Shown: piece by piece, positions 32,588 through 33,900 of the stretch
Numbering within the stretch: the first letter of the stretch is position 1
How the letters are laid out: every line of letters starts with the position of its first letter
Source: Ruminiclostridium papyrosolvens C7
Lineage (GTDB): Bacteria; Bacillota; Clostridia; Acetivibrionales; DSM-1351
Direction: 5' to 3'
DNA: 33,900 bases
Assembly: GCF_000421965.1 (NCBI RefSeq)
Contig: NZ_ATAY01000070.1
Coordinates: 1 to 33,900 of the forward strand
Translations under genes and position numbers: made by a program
Notes under the pieces: generated by a model
The model's database searches: none
Seen by the model: the letters and a program-made list of their open reading frames with translations, nothing else
Told to the model about the DNA's origin: nothing

Positions 32588-32738
32588 GTATAATTTTGAA
32601 CCAAGTACTTTAATCCATAAAAATACAAATACAAAATATGATTTTACACCTAGTAAAGAGTCTAAAGAAACTAATAAAAAAACAGATAATACAATTAAAA
32701 ATGTAAACAAAATACTGAGATTTAATAAAGAAGGTTAA
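32580..32738 (+). CDS. Small Lys/Asn-rich cargo protein
   Basis: 52 residues starting MNKYNFEPSTLIHKNTNTKY and ending in a basic helix (NVNKILRFNKEG). The ATG is 11 bases after AGGAGGG, which lies inside the upstream gene, and the gene fits between its neighbours with an 8-bp overlap before and a 5-bp gap after, so it is very probably translated. It contains a repeated YNFEPST / YDFTPSK motif, about 20 residues apart. No family recognised. It could be an adaptor or an inhibitor of a partner. Confidence 0.6.
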   Translation: MNKYNFEPSTLIHKNTNTKYDFTPSKESKETNKKTDNTIKNVNKILRFNKEG

Positions 32739-32743
32739 ATTTT

Positions 32744-33742
32744 ATGAAACGAAAAGATTTTATATTAGATGATATAAATGACTTATATATTTCAGTTTAT
32801 TTAGTTGGTTATGAAAAAGAAGGTGAAAGTTGCATCTTTGTATTATACTCAAAAATGCCAGAAGAAAAAATATTATATTTATTGGTTATAGACTCTTATG
32901 AAAAGGATAATATTAATCAAACATTAGATATACTAGATAAAATTCATAAAAAAAGAAAATTAGATATGTTGATTTGGACTCATCCTCACGATGATCATTC
33001 AATAGGATTAGAAAATATAATTTCAAAAAGGTGTAACAAAAATACTAAAATCATTACGGCTGAAATCTTAAATTGTAAATTACCTAAGTATTCAAAAATA
33101 TGCGATTCCTTAATTACATATATATCTACTAAAAATAAATATAAAAAATTAGAAAATAGGTGGAGCATTAATCCATTAGGACATTTTCCCGAAGTATTAC
33201 AAGAAGTAGTTTTTACTAAAGGAAAAGATATAATAGAAAAAATGCAAATACGCTGTATTTCTCCATATCCGAATATAGGAAATGTTCAAGCAGGATTAGA
33301 AAATGAAAATATAAATAAATTATCAATAGGTATTATTATTGAGATTATTAGAAGAGAAAATAGATTAAATTTTTTATTTTCTGGAGATATGGAAAAACAA
33401 ACTATTGAAGCAATTATACAAGAACAAGAAGATGAAGAAATCCCATCTGTATATAACTATATAAAAATACCACATCATGGAAGTGATAATTCAAGTAATT
33501 TGGTGAATATTTTAGATAATGAAATCAAATCTGAAATAGGCTGTTCAACTGTTTTTTGCGATAAAAAACTACCAAGAATGAATTCAATAAAAAAGTACTC
33601 AAATTTTATTGAAGATATATATTGTACCGCAGATATTAATACGAACAGCTTTGGTAATGGAATTATTGAAGTCAATTATGATCTAAAAAATCAAAAATCA
33701 AATATAAACTTTAACGGTACAGCGACAAAGATTGTTATGTAA
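32744..33742 (+). CDS. Soluble metallo-beta-lactamase-fold hydrolase, ComEC-like
   Basis: 332 residues, ATG 6 bases after AAGAAGG-type site. Complete MBL metal site: WTHPHDDHSIGL (His80, His82, Asp84, His85), LFSGDMEK (Asp215) and IKIPHHGSDNSS (His244/His245). The HHG-S-x-x-S text after the GD motif is the type seen in the catalytic part of ComEC/Rec2 nucleases and in stand-alone relatives, whose reported or proposed substrates are nucleic acids or nucleotides. No membrane helix or signal peptide, so it is cytosolic. It is the third gene of the cargo operon inside the Tn7-like element. It could be the effector of a defence module or a housekeeping hydrolase; only the fold and metal site are certain. 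Confidence 0.8.
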   Translation: MKRKDFILDDINDLYISVYLVGYEKEGESCIFVLYSKMPEEKILYLLVIDSYEKDNINQTLDILDKIHKKRKLDMLIWTHPHDDHSIGLENIISKRCNKNTKIITAEILNCKLPKYSKICDSLITYISTKNKYKKLENRWSINPLGHFPEVLQEVVFTKGKDIIEKMQIRCISPYPNIGNVQAGLENENINKLSIGIIIEIIRRENRLNFLFSGDMEKQTIEAIIQEQEDEEIPSVYNYIKIPHHGSDNSSNLVNILDNEIKSEIGCSTVFCDKKLPRMNSIKKYSNFIEDIYCTADINTNSFGNGIIEVNYDLKNQKSNINFNGTATKIVM

Positions 33743-33753
33743 ATATAAACATG

Positions 33754-33885
33754 TTGAAAGTTTTACTTTAACTAGCTAGTATAGCAGACTTATTGCAAGA
33801 TTGACTTAAATAAACAAAGATATTGCAAGTTTCAGTTAAATATTTATGTTTACATAGCAGACTTGTTGCAAGTTTTACTTAAATA
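33754..33885 (+). repeat. Right-end array of TnsB-type binding repeats
   Basis: Four direct copies: R1 at ~33754 (TTGAAAGTTTTACTTTAA), R2 at 33783-33812 (AGCAGACTTATTGCAAGATT, then GACTTAAATA), R3 at ~33816-33842 (ATTGCAAGTTTCAGTTAAAT), R4 at 33856-33885 (AGCAGACTTGTTGCAAGTTT, then TACTTAAATA). Repeat-to-repeat spacing is 39, 30 and 43 bases. Orientation is opposite to the left array, as for Tn7 ends. No ACA terminus follows within the window. Confidence 0.8.
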
Positions 33886-33900
33886 ATTAAAGCAGGATTA

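Larger units (their letters stand above)
26569..33900 (+). mobile_element. Tn7-like transposon (right terminus beyond window)
   Basis: The module consists of tnsA-tnsB-tnsC-tniQ plus a three-gene cargo, flanked by inverted arrays of the same ~20-bp repeat (core TTGCAAGTTTTACTTAAATA). The left end probably begins TGTCATGT at 26569, with the outermost repeat starting about 10 bases inside, as in Tn7; a second TGT at 26563 is possible. The right array begins near 33754 and runs to the edge with no ACA terminus in reach, so the end is outside. At roughly 7.4 kb or slightly more the element is small. No Cas genes or CRISPR repeats are seen, so it would target by TniQ alone. Confidence 0.85.

Noticed and set aside
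33754..33885. CRISPR array at the right edge
   Set aside because: The four repeats have uneven spacing, degenerate sequence and inverted counterparts at the left end, which fits TnsB sites and not CRISPR.
26569..33900. CRISPR-associated (CAST) Tn7-like element
   Set aside because: No cas gene, repeat-spacer array or short TniQ plus Cas set exists between the ends; the region between tniQ and the right repeats is filled by the cargo operon.

Overview
The window looks like the chromosome of a mesophilic, cellulosome-producing Clostridium of the Ruminiclostridium (C. cellulolyticum / papyrosolvens / josui) type. Two secreted glycoside hydrolases (GH18 and GH26) end in type I dockerins whose duplicated segments carry Ala-Ile / Ala-Leu at the cohesin-recognition positions. 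That is the C. cellulolyticum pattern, not the Ser-Thr of C. thermocellum. AT-rich DNA, strong AGGAGG ribosome sites and an SLH-anchored surface protein fit a low-GC Firmicute. No rRNA, tRNA or CRISPR array was found.

Layout. 1-6.2 kb holds surface and secreted functions: the end of an SLH protein, a short AgrD-like signal peptide, two paralogous secreted SH3 proteins, a small membrane protein next to a doubly frameshifted DUF1871-like gene, an unknown secreted protein, and a cytosolic-looking cysteine-peptidase-fold protein fused to a discoidin domain. 6.2-8.3 kb holds gene fragments, an AbrB/SpoVT regulator with a zinc motif, a TfoX-like protein and a histidine kinase with an internal deletion. 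8.3-12.9 kb has an AraC regulator divergent from a cytosolic GH120 beta-xylosidase, then a dockerin GH18 chitinase. 13.0-17.1 kb is a tight four-gene operon: divergent chorismate synthase, NapH-like polyferredoxin, phenylacetate-CoA-ligase-like enzyme, shikimate kinase. 17.1-18.9 kb is a convergent dockerin GH26 mannanase with a carbohydrate-binding module. 19-26 kb contains a HAD hydrolase, a ccdA-tlpA thiol-redox pair behind a large palindrome, a broken DUF2680-like gene, a PAP2 phosphatase, a PHP-domain protein whose end is damaged beside an IS66 remnant, and a DUF362 lipoprotein overlapping a YraQ/ArsP-type permease gene.

26.57 kb to the right edge is a compact Tn7-like transposon. It has a left-end array of TnsB-type repeats, tnsA-tnsB-tnsC-tniQ, and a three-gene AT-rich cargo: a protein resembling the TIGR04255 family, a 52-residue Lys/Asn-rich protein and a soluble metallo-beta-lactamase-fold protein. 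The matching repeats follow in inverted orientation at the right edge; the right terminus lies outside the window. The cargo trio, placed where Tn7-like elements usually carry accessory or defence genes, is the best candidate here for an undescribed system. The second candidate is the aroC-like operon, whose chorismate synthase has lost two family signature motifs while sitting with redox and acyl/aryl-activating partners.

Start codons were re-chosen where a ribosome site decides them. Several genes use GTG or TTG, and one probably uses ATT. All family assignments come from reading motifs by eye; no searches were run.
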